Origin: Limnohabitans sp. Hippo3
GTDB taxonomy: Bacteria > Pseudomonadota > Gammaproteobacteria > Burkholderiales > Burkholderiaceae_C
NCBI RefSeq assembly: GCF_003063665.1
Contig: NZ_NESF01000001.1
Location: 124,001-188,000 of the forward strand
Direction: 5' to 3'
Length of the DNA: 64,000 nt
Shown here: piece by piece, positions 8,785-16,809 of the stretch
Layout of the letters: every line of letters starts with the position of its first letter
How positions within the stretch are numbered: position 1 is the stretch's first letter
The notes under the pieces: generated by a model
What the model was told of the DNA's origin: nothing
Databases searched by the model: none
Seen by the model: only the letters and a program-made list of their open reading frames with translations
Translations under genes and position numbers: made by a program

Positions 8785-8859
8785 TGTAGGTCGGTGGCTT
8801 TAGCCCCGACATGGTGCCCAAGCGAAGGCGCTTGTCGGGGCTGAAGCCGCCGACCTACA
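8785..8859. repeat. REPIN-like long hairpin inside the transporter operon
   Basis: Two 27-base arms (8785-8811 and 8833-8859) are inverted copies matching at 25 of 27 positions, separated by 21 bases. Each arm starts TGTAGGTCGG and ends CCCCGACA. This is the REP-pair architecture, in a family different from the one at 5744 and 13375. Between binding-protein and ATPase genes, such hairpins are known to protect the upstream mRNA end (malE-malF in E. coli). Confidence 0.75.
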
Positions 8860-8910
8860 AAAATCACTTTCATTCGCACTGGCGGGTTCGCCCATTTTTG
8901 AATTGATCAC

Positions 8911-9675
8911 ATGCTTGAAACCCACAACTTGTCCGTGCGGTTTGGCGGTCATGTGGCGGTCAATGCGGTCTCGTGCCGCTTTGAGCCCGGCACGCTGACC
9001 GCCATCGTTGGCCCCAACGGGGCAGGCAAAACCACTTACTTCAACCTGATCTCGGGGCAGTTGCCTGCGACCGATGGCAAGGTGCACTTGAACGGGCGCG
9101 AGCTGACCGGCTTGCCCGCTTCGGCACGCACCCGTGCTGGCCTGGGCCGGGCGTTTCAGCTGACCAATTTGTTTCCGAACCTGTCGGTGCTGGAGAACGT
9201 GCGCCTAGCGGTGCAGGCCACGAAAGAGGGTGCACACCGCCGGGGCCTGAACCTGTGGAGCATCTGGAGCGACCACGCGGCATTGACGAACCGCGCTTTG
9301 GACATTCTGCAATCCGTGTCGATGACCGCGCAGCAGAACGCCCCGGTGGCCAGCCTGCCGCATGGCGACCAGCGCAAGCTGGAAGTGGCGCTCTTGATGG
9401 CGCTGGAGCCTTCGGTTTATATGTTCGACGAGCCCACGGCGGGCATGAGCCACGACGAAGCGCCGGTGATCCTGGACCTGATCCGCCAGCTCAAAAAAGA
9501 CAAGACCAAAACCATCTTGCTGGTCGAGCACAAGATGGACGTGGTGCGCGAGCTGGCCGACCGCATCATCGTGTTGCACAACGGCGCTTTGGTGGCCGAT
9601 GGCGAGCCGAACGAGGTGATCGCTTCACCCATCGTGCAAGAAGCCTACTTGGGCAAAGCCAGGGAGGCCGCATGA
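8911..9675 (+). CDS. livG: Liv-type ABC transporter ATPase (LivG-like)
   Basis: 254 residues. Walker A is GPNGAGKT at about 32-39, and the family-typical GRAFQLTNLFPNLSVLENV follows. The signature region reads LPHGDQRKLE, which replaces the usual LSxGxQ, and Walker B leads into FDEPTAGMS. LivG-type ATPases energise uptake by the LivHM permease pair at the inner membrane. The last bases overlap the start of the second ATPase (ATGA at 9672-9675). The long gap before the gene is filled by the REPIN-like hairpin. Confidence 0.9.
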   Translation: MLETHNLSVRFGGHVAVNAVSCRFEPGTLTAIVGPNGAGKTTYFNLISGQLPATDGKVHLNGRELTGLPASARTRAGLGRAFQLTNLFPNLSVLENVRLAVQATKEGAHRRGLNLWSIWSDHAALTNRALDILQSVSMTAQQNAPVASLPHGDQRKLEVALLMALEPSVYMFDEPTAGMSHDEAPVILDLIRQLKKDKTKTILLVEHKMDVVRELADRIIVLHNGALVADGEPNEVIASPIVQEAYLGKAREAA

Positions 9676-10412
9676 ACGCGCCAAACATGGACAAGAATTT
9701 GCTGACGCTCGAAGGCGTGCACACCCACATCGGGGCGTACCACATCCTGCACGGCGTGGACTTGGTCGTGCCGCGTGGCAAGCTGACCATGCTGCTGGGG
9801 CGCAATGGCGCAGGCAAGACCACCACGCTGCGCACCATCATGGGGCTCTGGCAGGCGTCTCAAGGGCGCATCAGCTTTGGCGGCGAAGACATCACGGCGC
9901 TGAACACGCCCGCGATTGCGCAAAAGAACATCGCCTATGTGCCCGAAAACATGGGCATCTTCTCGGACTTGACCGTGAAGGAAAACATGCTGCTGGCCGC
10001 CCGCAGTGCCAAAAACGCCGCGCAGATGGACGAGGCGCGGCTGCAGTGGATTTTCAAACTGTTCCCGGCGGTCGAAAAATTTTGGAACCATCCGGCGGGC
10101 AAGTTGTCTGGCGGACAAAAGCAGATGCTGGCTGTCTCGCGGGCCATTGTGGAGCCGCGCGATCTGCTGATCATCGACGAGCCCAGCAAGGGCCTGGCCC
10201 CGGCCATCATCCAGAACATGATCGATGCCTTTCAGCAGCTCAAGGCCAGTGGCGTGACGATTTTGCTGGTGGAGCAGAACATCCACTTCGCCCAGCAGCT
10301 GGGCGACACCGTGGCCGTGATGGACAACGGCCGCGTGGTGCACGCGGGCCGCATGCAGGCGCTGGCCGAAGACACGGCTTTGCAGCAATCCTTGTTGGGG
10401 CTGGCTTTATGA
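9672..10412 (+). CDS. livF: Liv-type ABC transporter ATPase (LivF-like)
   Basis: 246 residues from the ATG at 9672, chosen for the ATGA overlap with the previous stop and the AGGGAGG ribosome site; the same frame is open further upstream but only as a shadow of livG. Walker A is GRNGAGKT, the signature is LSGGQKQM, and Walker B is followed by IIDEPSKGLAP. LivF is the second ATPase of the heterodimer. It overlaps the permease gene downstream by ATGA (10409-10412). Confidence 0.9.
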   Translation: MNAPNMDKNLLTLEGVHTHIGAYHILHGVDLVVPRGKLTMLLGRNGAGKTTTLRTIMGLWQASQGRISFGGEDITALNTPAIAQKNIAYVPENMGIFSDLTVKENMLLAARSAKNAAQMDEARLQWIFKLFPAVEKFWNHPAGKLSGGQKQMLAVSRAIVEPRDLLIIDEPSKGLAPAIIQNMIDAFQQLKASGVTILLVEQNIHFAQQLGDTVAVMDNGRVVHAGRMQALAEDTALQQSLLGLAL

Positions 10413-11395
10413 AGTTATTTCAAGATGTGGACATGCGTCCTTTGCTGCTGGTGCCGGTGCTGGCCTTGTTGGCCTTTCCCTTGATCGGCTCGGGCTCCAC
10501 CTGGCTCACGCTGACCGTGGCGGGCCTGGCCATGGGCATGATCATTTTCATCATGGCCTCGGGCCTGACACTGGTGTTTGGCCTGATGGATGTGCTGAAT
10601 TTCGGCCACGGTCTGTTCATCGCGCTGGGCGCATTTGTGGCCACCAGCGTGCTGGGGGCCATGGGCGATTGGACGGGCTCGGGCGAGTGGTGGCGCAATA
10701 TGGTGGCGGTGCTGCCTGCCATGGGTATCGCCATGGCCGTGGCCGCAGCCGTGGGCCTGGCTTTTGAGCGCTTCATCGTGCGGCCCGTGTATGGCCAGCA
10801 CCTCAAGCAGATCCTGATCACCATGGGCGGCATGATCATTGGCGAGGAACTCATCAAGGTCATCTGGGGCCCGCTGCAGATCGCCTTGCCGCTGCCCGAG
10901 GCCATGCGCGGCTCGGTGCTCTGGAGCGATGCGGCGATTGAGAAATACCGCCTGCTGGCTGTGGCCGTGGGCCTGGCGGTGTTTGCTGCACAGATGTGGG
11001 TGCTGGGCCGCACCAAGATCGGCTTGCTGATTCGCGCGGGCGTGCAAGACCGCGAAATGGTCGAGTCGCTGGGCTACCGCATCCGCCGCCTGTTTGTGGG
11101 CGTGTTCGTGGTGGGTAGTGCGCTGGCGGGTTTGGGCGGCGTCATGTGGGGCCTGTACCAGCAAAACGTGGTGCCGCAAATGGGCGCGCAGGTCAATGTG
11201 CTGATCTTCATCGTCATCATCATTGGCGGGCTGGGCTCCACGGGCGGGGCCTTGATCGGCGCTTTGCTGGTGGGACTGATGGCCAACTACACCGGTTTTC
11301 TGGCCCCCAAGGTGGCGCTGTTTTCGAACATTGCGCTGATGGCCGCGATTTTGTTGTGGCGTCCGCAGGGGGTCTACCCCGTGGCCAACCGCTGA
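10409..11395 (+). CDS. livH: Liv-type ABC transporter permease (LivH-like)
   Basis: 328 residues with about eight hydrophobic segments. Family marks are SGLTLVFGLMDVLNFGHG near residue 50 and a C-terminal IIIGGLGSTGGALIGALLVG. It forms the inner-membrane channel with the next gene product. The ATG at 10409 overlaps the livF stop; upstream in-frame codons lie inside livF. Ten base pairs separate it from the next gene. Confidence 0.9.
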   Translation: MKLFQDVDMRPLLLVPVLALLAFPLIGSGSTWLTLTVAGLAMGMIIFIMASGLTLVFGLMDVLNFGHGLFIALGAFVATSVLGAMGDWTGSGEWWRNMVAVLPAMGIAMAVAAAVGLAFERFIVRPVYGQHLKQILITMGGMIIGEELIKVIWGPLQIALPLPEAMRGSVLWSDAAIEKYRLLAVAVGLAVFAAQMWVLGRTKIGLLIRAGVQDREMVESLGYRIRRLFVGVFVVGSALAGLGGVMWGLYQQNVVPQMGAQVNVLIFIVIIIGGLGSTGGALIGALLVGLMANYTGFLAPKVALFSNIALMAAILLWRPQGVYPVANR

Positions 11396-11405
11396 AGGGC
11401 TGGAC

Positions 11406-12506
11406 ATGTTGAACCGTTTGATTTCCAACGACCAGCCGCGCAGCCCCTGGCTCGCAGCCGTGCTGATCGTGATCTTGTTGGGCCTGGCTTTCGCACCGTT
11501 TTTGTTTCCTGGCGTCAAAGCCTTGTCGGTGGCAGCCAAGGTGCTGATTTTTGTGGTACTGGTGGTCGGCTTTGACTTGCTGCTGGGCTACACCGGCATC
11601 GTGAGTTTTGCCCACACCATGTTCTTTGGCATTGGGGCTTATGGCATCGCCATCTCGTCCAACACCTGGGGGCCGACCTGGGGTGCCATTGGCTTGGGCT
11701 TTGCGCTCTCGCTGGGCCTGACGCTCGCGCTCTCGCTGGCCATTGGCCTGTTTTCGCTGCGGGTGCGGGCCATCTTTTTCGCCATGATCACGCTGGCGGT
11801 GGCGGCGGCCTTCCAGACGCTGGCCTCGCAGCTGTCCGACTTCACCGGCGGCGAGGACGGCCTGAGCTTCAAGTTGCCCGAGGTCTTGTTGCCCAGCACC
11901 GAGTTCAGCGAGGAGCCATTTTTAGGCGTGTCCCTTGACGGGCGTTTGCTGTGCTATTACCTGCTGTTCGTGCTGGCCTTGGGCATGCTGCTGGCCATGC
12001 TGCGCATCGTCAACTCACCGTTTGGCCGGGTGCTGCAGGCCATCCGTGAAAACGAGTTTCGTGCGGAGGCCATTGGCTACCGCGTGGTGGTGTACCGCAC
12101 GCTGTCGAGCGTGCTGTCGGCCTTGTTTGCCTGTGTGGCCGGGGCCATGCTGGCACTTTGGCTGCGTTACAACGGGCCGGACACCTCGCTGAGCTTTGAA
12201 ATCATGATGGACGTGCTGTTGATCGTGGTGATTGGCGGCATGGGTACGGTCTATGGCGCGGCGATTGGCTCGGTGCTGTTCTTGCTGGCGCAAAGCTATT
12301 TGCAAGACCTGTTGCGTCTGGCCAGCGAGGCGGCTGCGGCTTGGCCTCTGTTGTCGGCTTTGTTATCGCCTGACCGCTGGTTGCTTTGGCTGGGCTTGTT
12401 GTTCGTGCTGTCGGTGTATTACTTCCCGACCGGGGTGGTGGGGCGCTTGCGCGTGCGCGCTGCCCTCAAGCAGCGCGGCAAGCCAGGCGTTCAGGAGGCT
12501 GCATGA
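11406..12506 (+). CDS. livM: Liv-type ABC transporter permease (LivM-like)
   Basis: 366 residues, strongly hydrophobic, with the LivM marks GYTGIVSFAHTMFFGIGAYG, ITLAVAAAFQTLASQ, the cytoplasmic loop RVLQAIRENEFRAEAIGY and the closing VIGGMGTVYGAAIGSVLF. It pairs with the LivH-like protein. A short Arg/Lys-rich tail follows the last membrane segment. The stop overlaps the hydrolase start (ATGA at 12503-12506). Confidence 0.9.
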   Translation: MLNRLISNDQPRSPWLAAVLIVILLGLAFAPFLFPGVKALSVAAKVLIFVVLVVGFDLLLGYTGIVSFAHTMFFGIGAYGIAISSNTWGPTWGAIGLGFALSLGLTLALSLAIGLFSLRVRAIFFAMITLAVAAAFQTLASQLSDFTGGEDGLSFKLPEVLLPSTEFSEEPFLGVSLDGRLLCYYLLFVLALGMLLAMLRIVNSPFGRVLQAIRENEFRAEAIGYRVVVYRTLSSVLSALFACVAGAMLALWLRYNGPDTSLSFEIMMDVLLIVVIGGMGTVYGAAIGSVLFLLAQSYLQDLLRLASEAAAAWPLLSALLSPDRWLLWLGLLFVLSVYYFPTGVVGRLRVRAALKQRGKPGVQEAA

Positions 12507-13369
12507 GTTTCACTTCCAACTACATCCGATGCGCCGGGCTGGAAATCCATTACACCGACTGGGGCAAGGCCGAAAAAGGCACGGTGATCGCCTGGCACGG
12601 CCTGGCCCGCACGGGCCGTGACATGGACGAGCTGGCCGCGCACCTGAGCCAGCGTGGCTGGCGCGTGATTTGTCCGGACACCGTGGGACGCGGTTTGTCG
12701 CAATGGAGCGCTGACCCGAAAAACGAGTACTGCCTGGCCTTTTACGCCCGCCTGGCGCGTGAGCTGATGGACGGTTTGCAATTGCGTGCCGTGCATTGGG
12801 TGGGCACCTCCATGGGGGGGGCGATTGGCACCGTGTGCGCGGGCGGCCTGGTGGAGCCCAAGCTCAAACACCGCATCTTAAGCCTGACCCTGAACGACAA
12901 CGCGCCGCAATTGGCACAAACGGCCATCGACCGCATCAAAGCCTATGCGGGCAGCCCGCCCAGCTTTGCGACGGTGACCGAGCTGGAGGCTTTTTTGCGC
13001 CAGGTCTACAAGCCCTTTGGCTGGCTCAGCGATGCGCAATGGCGCCGGTTGACCGAGACTTCGGTGCGCCGCCTGCCGGATGGCCGCATCACCCCCCATT
13101 ACGACCCGGCCATGGCGATGCAGCTGACGGCGCACACCAACGATTACCTGATTTGGGCGCACTACGACGCACTCAAACTGCCTGTGCTGCTGTTGCGCGG
13201 GGTGGAGTCGGATTTGGTGCTGCCCGAGACAGTGACCGAAATGCGCGTTCGTGGGCCGGGTGCACTGGGCCTGCTGCGGCACATCGAGGTACCCGGCTGC
13301 GGTCATGCACCGGCCTTGAATGTGCTGCAACAACTCGAGTGGGTGACGGAGTTCATTGAATCAGCTTGA
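12503..13369 (+). CDS. Alpha/beta hydrolase, last gene of the transporter operon
   Basis: 288 residues from the ATG at 12503, which has TCAGGAGG in front and overlaps the livM stop. The fold marks are the oxyanion His-Gly at 32-33, nucleophile Ser103 in GTSMGG, a likely acid at Asp237 and catalytic His268 in CGHAP. There is no signal peptide, so it acts in the cytoplasm. Coupling to livM suggests that it cleaves the imported compound, probably an ester, lactone or similar bond; the family is too broad to say more. It is convergent with hemH across a 44-bp gap that holds a REP element. Confidence 0.85.
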   Translation: MSFTSNYIRCAGLEIHYTDWGKAEKGTVIAWHGLARTGRDMDELAAHLSQRGWRVICPDTVGRGLSQWSADPKNEYCLAFYARLARELMDGLQLRAVHWVGTSMGGAIGTVCAGGLVEPKLKHRILSLTLNDNAPQLAQTAIDRIKAYAGSPPSFATVTELEAFLRQVYKPFGWLSDAQWRRLTETSVRRLPDGRITPHYDPAMAMQLTAHTNDYLIWAHYDALKLPVLLLRGVESDLVLPETVTEMRVRGPGALGLLRHIEVPGCGHAPALNVLQQLEWVTEFIESA

Positions 13370-13374
13370 GTTCC

Positions 13375-13401
13375 CATTCGCGAGCAGGGGCTCGCTCCCA
13401 C
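13375..13401 (-). repeat. Single REP element
   Basis: Read on the minus strand it is GTGGGAG ... CGAATG, 27 bases, and matches the minus-strand REP copy at 5804-5830 at all but one position. It is itself an imperfect palindrome and sits between the convergent ends of the hydrolase and ferrochelatase genes, a usual REP location. Confidence 0.7.
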
Positions 13402-13413
13402 GATAAGCGGTGG

Positions 13414-14502
13414 TTAGGCTTTGGCGCCGTGCGCCAAAGCCCGCGCACGGCTGGTGGCCAAGGCTTTCTCGTCTGGCGCTGACAGGTCCCAGCCCTGCAT
13501 GTGGCCCAAGCTGATGTCGGCCAGCGCCTCGATCCACTGGGCGTGGTTGTTCAGGCAAGGGATGTAGCTGAAGCTTTCGCCGCCTGCGTGCAAAAACGCT
13601 TCTTGCGCTTCTTGTTGGATTTCTTCCAGTGTCTCCAGGCAGTCGCTGGTGAAGCCCGGGCAGATCACGTCGACTTTTTTCACGCCTTGCTGCGCCATGG
13701 CGATCAGCGTCGGCTCGGTGTAGGGCTCCAGCCATTTGGCCTTGCCAAAACGCGACTGAAAGGTCAGTTTGTACTGGTCCTTGGACAGGCCCAGCGCCTC
13801 GGCCAGCAGGCGGCCGGTTTTCATGCATTCGCAGTGGTAGGGGTCACCCAGGTGCAGGGTGCGCTCGGGCACGCCATGGAAGCTCATCACCAACTTTTCG
13901 GCCTGGCCGTGGCTGGCCCAGTGTTCGCGCACGGTTTGCGCCAGTGAGGCGATGTAGCGCGGGTCGTCGTGGTAACGGTTCACAAAGCGCATCTCGGGGA
14001 TGAGCCGGGTTTTCAGGCCCCAGCGGTAAACCGCGTCGAACACGCTGGCCGTGGTGGTGCCGCTGTATTGGGGGTAGGCGGGCACGATCAGCACGCGCTG
14101 CACACCTTCGGCCTTGAGGGCGCTCAGTTGCTCGGGGATGGACGGCTGGCCATATCGCATGGCGTAACGCACGGTGATGTGGTGACCGCGCTCTTGCAGC
14201 GTTGTGCCCAGCGACTGGGCCTGTTGTTCGGTGAAGGCTTTCAGGGGCGAGCCCTGCTCGATCCAGATGCTGGCGTATTTGGCCGCCGATTTGGCCGGGC
14301 GCACGCGCAAGATGATGCCGTGCAGGATCAACCACCAGATGGGTTTGGGGATCTCCACCACGCGGCTGTCGCCCAAAAATTCGGCCAGGTACTTGCGCAG
14401 GGCTGGGGCGGTGGGGGCGCTGGGCGTGCCCAGGTTGCAATACAGCACCGCGGTGCGGGCGGCCTGACCATGCTGGAAGGAGGGTTCTTGTTGAAATGCC
14501 AT
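13414..14502 (-). CDS. hemH: Ferrochelatase
   Basis: 362 residues. HemH inserts Fe2+ into protoporphyrin IX, the last step of haem synthesis. Marks are NLGTPSAPTAPALRKYLAEF near the N-terminus, the central PAYPQYSGTTTASVFDAV, the catalytic His in MSFHGVPERTL, FQSRFGKAKWLEPYT, and CPGFTSDCLETLEE. I chose the ATG at 14502 because GGGAGAA lies 9-10 bases upstream. The frame stays open to 14943 but that extension overlaps the divergent HAD gene. The two genes are divergent with a gap of only about 19 bp, so their promoters must lie in each other's 5' ends. Confidence 0.95.
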   Translation of the reverse strand: MAFQQEPSFQHGQAARTAVLYCNLGTPSAPTAPALRKYLAEFLGDSRVVEIPKPIWWLILHGIILRVRPAKSAAKYASIWIEQGSPLKAFTEQQAQSLGTTLQERGHHITVRYAMRYGQPSIPEQLSALKAEGVQRVLIVPAYPQYSGTTTASVFDAVYRWGLKTRLIPEMRFVNRYHDDPRYIASLAQTVREHWASHGQAEKLVMSFHGVPERTLHLGDPYHCECMKTGRLLAEALGLSKDQYKLTFQSRFGKAKWLEPYTEPTLIAMAQQGVKKVDVICPGFTSDCLETLEEIQQEAQEAFLHAGGESFSYIPCLNNHAQWIEALADISLGHMQGWDLSAPDEKALATSRARALAHGAKA

Positions 14503-14521
14503 GCGGTATTCTCCCACCACC

Positions 14522-15238
14522 ATGATTGACATTTCCCGAATCAAAGCCATTACCCTCGATCTGGACGACACTTTGTGGCCCGTTTGGCCCACGATCGGCC
14601 GGGCCGAGGTGGTTTTACAGACCTGGCTGAGCGCCCATGCCCCCGGTGCGGCAGCGCTGTCGGCCGATGCCGAACTCAAAAAAACCATCCGCGCCGAAAT
14701 CAACGCCCGCCACGCCGACCGCGCGCATGATTTGTCGTTTCTGCGTCGGGAGTCGATCCGCGCCCTGTTGCAGCAAGCCGGAGAGCCCGGGCACCTGGCC
14801 GAGGCGGCTTTTGAGGTGTTTTTTGCCGAACGCCAACGGGTCGATTTGTTTGACGATGCGCTGCCTGCGTTGGCGTTCTGGAGCCAGCGCCTGCCGGTGG
14901 TGGCGCTGTCCAACGGCAATGCCGACGTGCACCGCGTGGGCATTGGCCAGCACTTTCATGCCAGCGTGAGTGCCCAGTCGCTGGGCGTGGCCAAGCCGGA
15001 CTTGCGCATTTTTGTGGCGGGTGCTGCCGCAGCGGGTGTGCAGCCGCATGAGGTGCTGCACATTGGCGACGACGCGCACGCCGACTGCGTGGGCGCTTTG
15101 GCTGCAGGCATGCAGGTCGCCTGGCTCAACCGCGAAGGCCACGACTGGACCCATGGCGACACCCGTCCGCACCTGGAGGTGCGAGACTTGCACGCGCTGT
15201 GCGCCAGCTGGCCCGACTACACAAACTCAGGAGAATGA
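14522..15238 (+). CDS. HAD-family hydrolase (phosphatase)
   Basis: 238 residues with all four HAD motifs: DLDDTLWP near residue 15 (nucleophile and acid/base Asp), LSNGNADVH (motif II), KPDLRIF (Lys, motif III) and IGDDAHADCVGA (motif IV). The helical cap between motifs I and II places it in subfamily IA, the group of phosphoglycolate-phosphatase-like enzymes. Substrate unknown. I used the ATG at 14522; one at 14501 would overlap the hemH start, and neither has a clear Shine-Dalgarno sequence. It is followed after one base by the GST gene. Confidence 0.85.
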   Translation: MIDISRIKAITLDLDDTLWPVWPTIGRAEVVLQTWLSAHAPGAAALSADAELKKTIRAEINARHADRAHDLSFLRRESIRALLQQAGEPGHLAEAAFEVFFAERQRVDLFDDALPALAFWSQRLPVVALSNGNADVHRVGIGQHFHASVSAQSLGVAKPDLRIFVAGAAAAGVQPHEVLHIGDDAHADCVGALAAGMQVAWLNREGHDWTHGDTRPHLEVRDLHALCASWPDYTNSGE

Positions 15239-15239
15239 C

Positions 15240-15890
15240 ATGACTTTGAAGATTTACGGCATTGGCGCTTCCCGCGCTGCACGACCCATCTGGACTGCGC
15301 TGGAGTTGGAGGTGCCGTTTGAGCACATCCCCACCCCTTATGCCGCGGGTGCGACCCGCACGCCCGAGTTTTTGGCACTCAACCCCAATGGCCACATCCC
15401 GGTGGTGGTGGACGAGCGCCCTGAAGGCGTGGTCACTGTGTGGGAGAGCATGGCTTGTGCTTTGTACATCGCCCGCGTGCATGGCCAGGCCGATGGTCAG
15501 TCGATCACGCCCGCCACACCTCGCGAAGAAGCCGAAGCCCTGCGCTGGAGTTTCTGGACCGTCACCGAGCTGGAAAAAGACGCGCTCACCGTGCTGATGC
15601 ACCGCATGGCCATGCCGGCAGACCAGCGCAAACCCGAGCTGGCCGAGCAAGCGGAAAGTCGGCTGAAAGTGCCGCTGGCTGTTTTGGAAAAACACCTGCA
15701 AACCCAAAACGCCCAAGGTCAGCACTTTCTGGCCGCCGACCGTTTCACCGTGGCTGACGTGTGCGTGGCCAGTGTGGCCAGCTGGATCCGCCCGGCGGGT
15801 GCGCTGCTGGCGCAATACCCGGCTGTGGCAAGCTGGCTGCACGCCTGTGTGGAACGTCCTGCGCAAAAGCAGGCGCGTGCCATGAAGTGA
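15240..15890 (+). CDS. Glutathione S-transferase family protein
   Basis: 216 residues from the ATG at 15240, with CAGGAGAA in front. The N-terminal thioredoxin-like domain carries Ile-Tyr-Gly-Ile-Gly-Ala-Ser-Arg-Ala as the likely active-site loop, then NPNGHIPVVVD and the Glu-Ser pair of WESMACALYIA that bind glutathione. The C-terminal helical domain has the usual AADRFTVADVCVASV motif. It is cytosolic. The overlap region with the HAD stop points to one transcript. Physiological substrate unknown. Confidence 0.85.
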   Translation: MTLKIYGIGASRAARPIWTALELEVPFEHIPTPYAAGATRTPEFLALNPNGHIPVVVDERPEGVVTVWESMACALYIARVHGQADGQSITPATPREEAEALRWSFWTVTELEKDALTVLMHRMAMPADQRKPELAEQAESRLKVPLAVLEKHLQTQNAQGQHFLAADRFTVADVCVASVASWIRPAGALLAQYPAVASWLHACVERPAQKQARAMK

Positions 15891-15914
15891 GGTGTGTGCT
15901 TGGTGGCGCGTATT

Positions 15915-16754
15915 TCAGAACCGCCCCAGCGCCTGCATCTTCCAAGCCAGCCACAGCTTGCGCAGTGGCGTGAGCGCGATGCGCTGGTGCAGAACCTGAA
16001 AGCCCGAGGCTTCGATTTCGCGCAGCAGGGTGCGGTAGATGCTGGCCATCATGAGGCCGGGTTTTTGGGCGCGGCGGTCGGCCGCAGGCAGCAGGGCCAG
16101 GGCTTCGTCGTACAGGGCGTGTGCGCGCTCGGTCTGGAACTTCATCAGCGCTTTGAAGTTGTCTGAATAGTCACGCTGCATCAGCGCGTTGGCTTTGACG
16201 CCAAAGCGCTGCTGCTCGTCCAGCGGCAAATAGATGCGTCCGCGCATGGCGTCTTCGCCCACATCGCGGATGATGTTGGTCATCTGAAAGGCCAGGCCCA
16301 GCTTGTGGGCGTAAGCGGTGGTGGCCTCGTCGGTCTGGCCAAAAATGCGGGCGGCGACTTCGCCCACCACGCCCGCCACGAGGTGGCAGTATTGCGTCAG
16401 GCCCGCAAAGTCCAGGTAGCGGGTCTGGTTCAGGTCCATCTGACAGCCGTCGATCACGGCCATCAGGTGGCGACTTTCGATGCCGAAGGTCGGGGCCAGG
16501 GGCATGAGAGCGTGCATGACCGGGTGGCTGGGCTGGCCCGCGTAGGCTTGCAGCACTTCTTTTTGCCACCAGGCGAGTTTGGTGGCGGCCACGCTGGGGT
16601 CTTTGATCTCGTCGACCACATCGTCCACTTCGCGGCAAAAGGCATAAAAAGCGGTGATGGCCGCACGGCGCTCGGGCGGCAAAAACAGGAAGGCGTAATA
16701 GAAACTGCTGCCCGAGGCGGCGGCTTTTTGCTGGACGTAGTCTTGCGGGCTCAT
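15915..16754 (-). CDS. hpnD: Presqualene diphosphate synthase (HpnD-like)
   Basis: 279 residues of the trans-isoprenyl head-to-head synthase family. The first Asp-rich motif is DDVVD at about 44-48, the second is in NIIRDVGEDAMRGRIYLP. HpnD-type enzymes join two farnesyl diphosphates to presqualene diphosphate in hopanoid or carotenoid routes. I chose the ATG at 16754, as the 35-residue extension to 16859 is Pro-rich and overlaps the preceding gene. It lies 55 bp after the second synthase gene, same strand. No hpnE desaturase or squalene-hopene cyclase is in the window. Confidence 0.85.
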   Translation of the reverse strand: MSPQDYVQQKAAASGSSFYYAFLFLPPERRAAITAFYAFCREVDDVVDEIKDPSVAATKLAWWQKEVLQAYAGQPSHPVMHALMPLAPTFGIESRHLMAVIDGCQMDLNQTRYLDFAGLTQYCHLVAGVVGEVAARIFGQTDEATTAYAHKLGLAFQMTNIIRDVGEDAMRGRIYLPLDEQQRFGVKANALMQRDYSDNFKALMKFQTERAHALYDEALALLPAADRRAQKPGLMMASIYRTLLREIEASGFQVLHQRIALTPLRKLWLAWKMQALGRF

Positions 16755-16809
16755 GGGCTGGGATTCTCGCACCGAAAGAAATGCCCCCGGGCGGGTGCCA
16801 GGTGGGATG

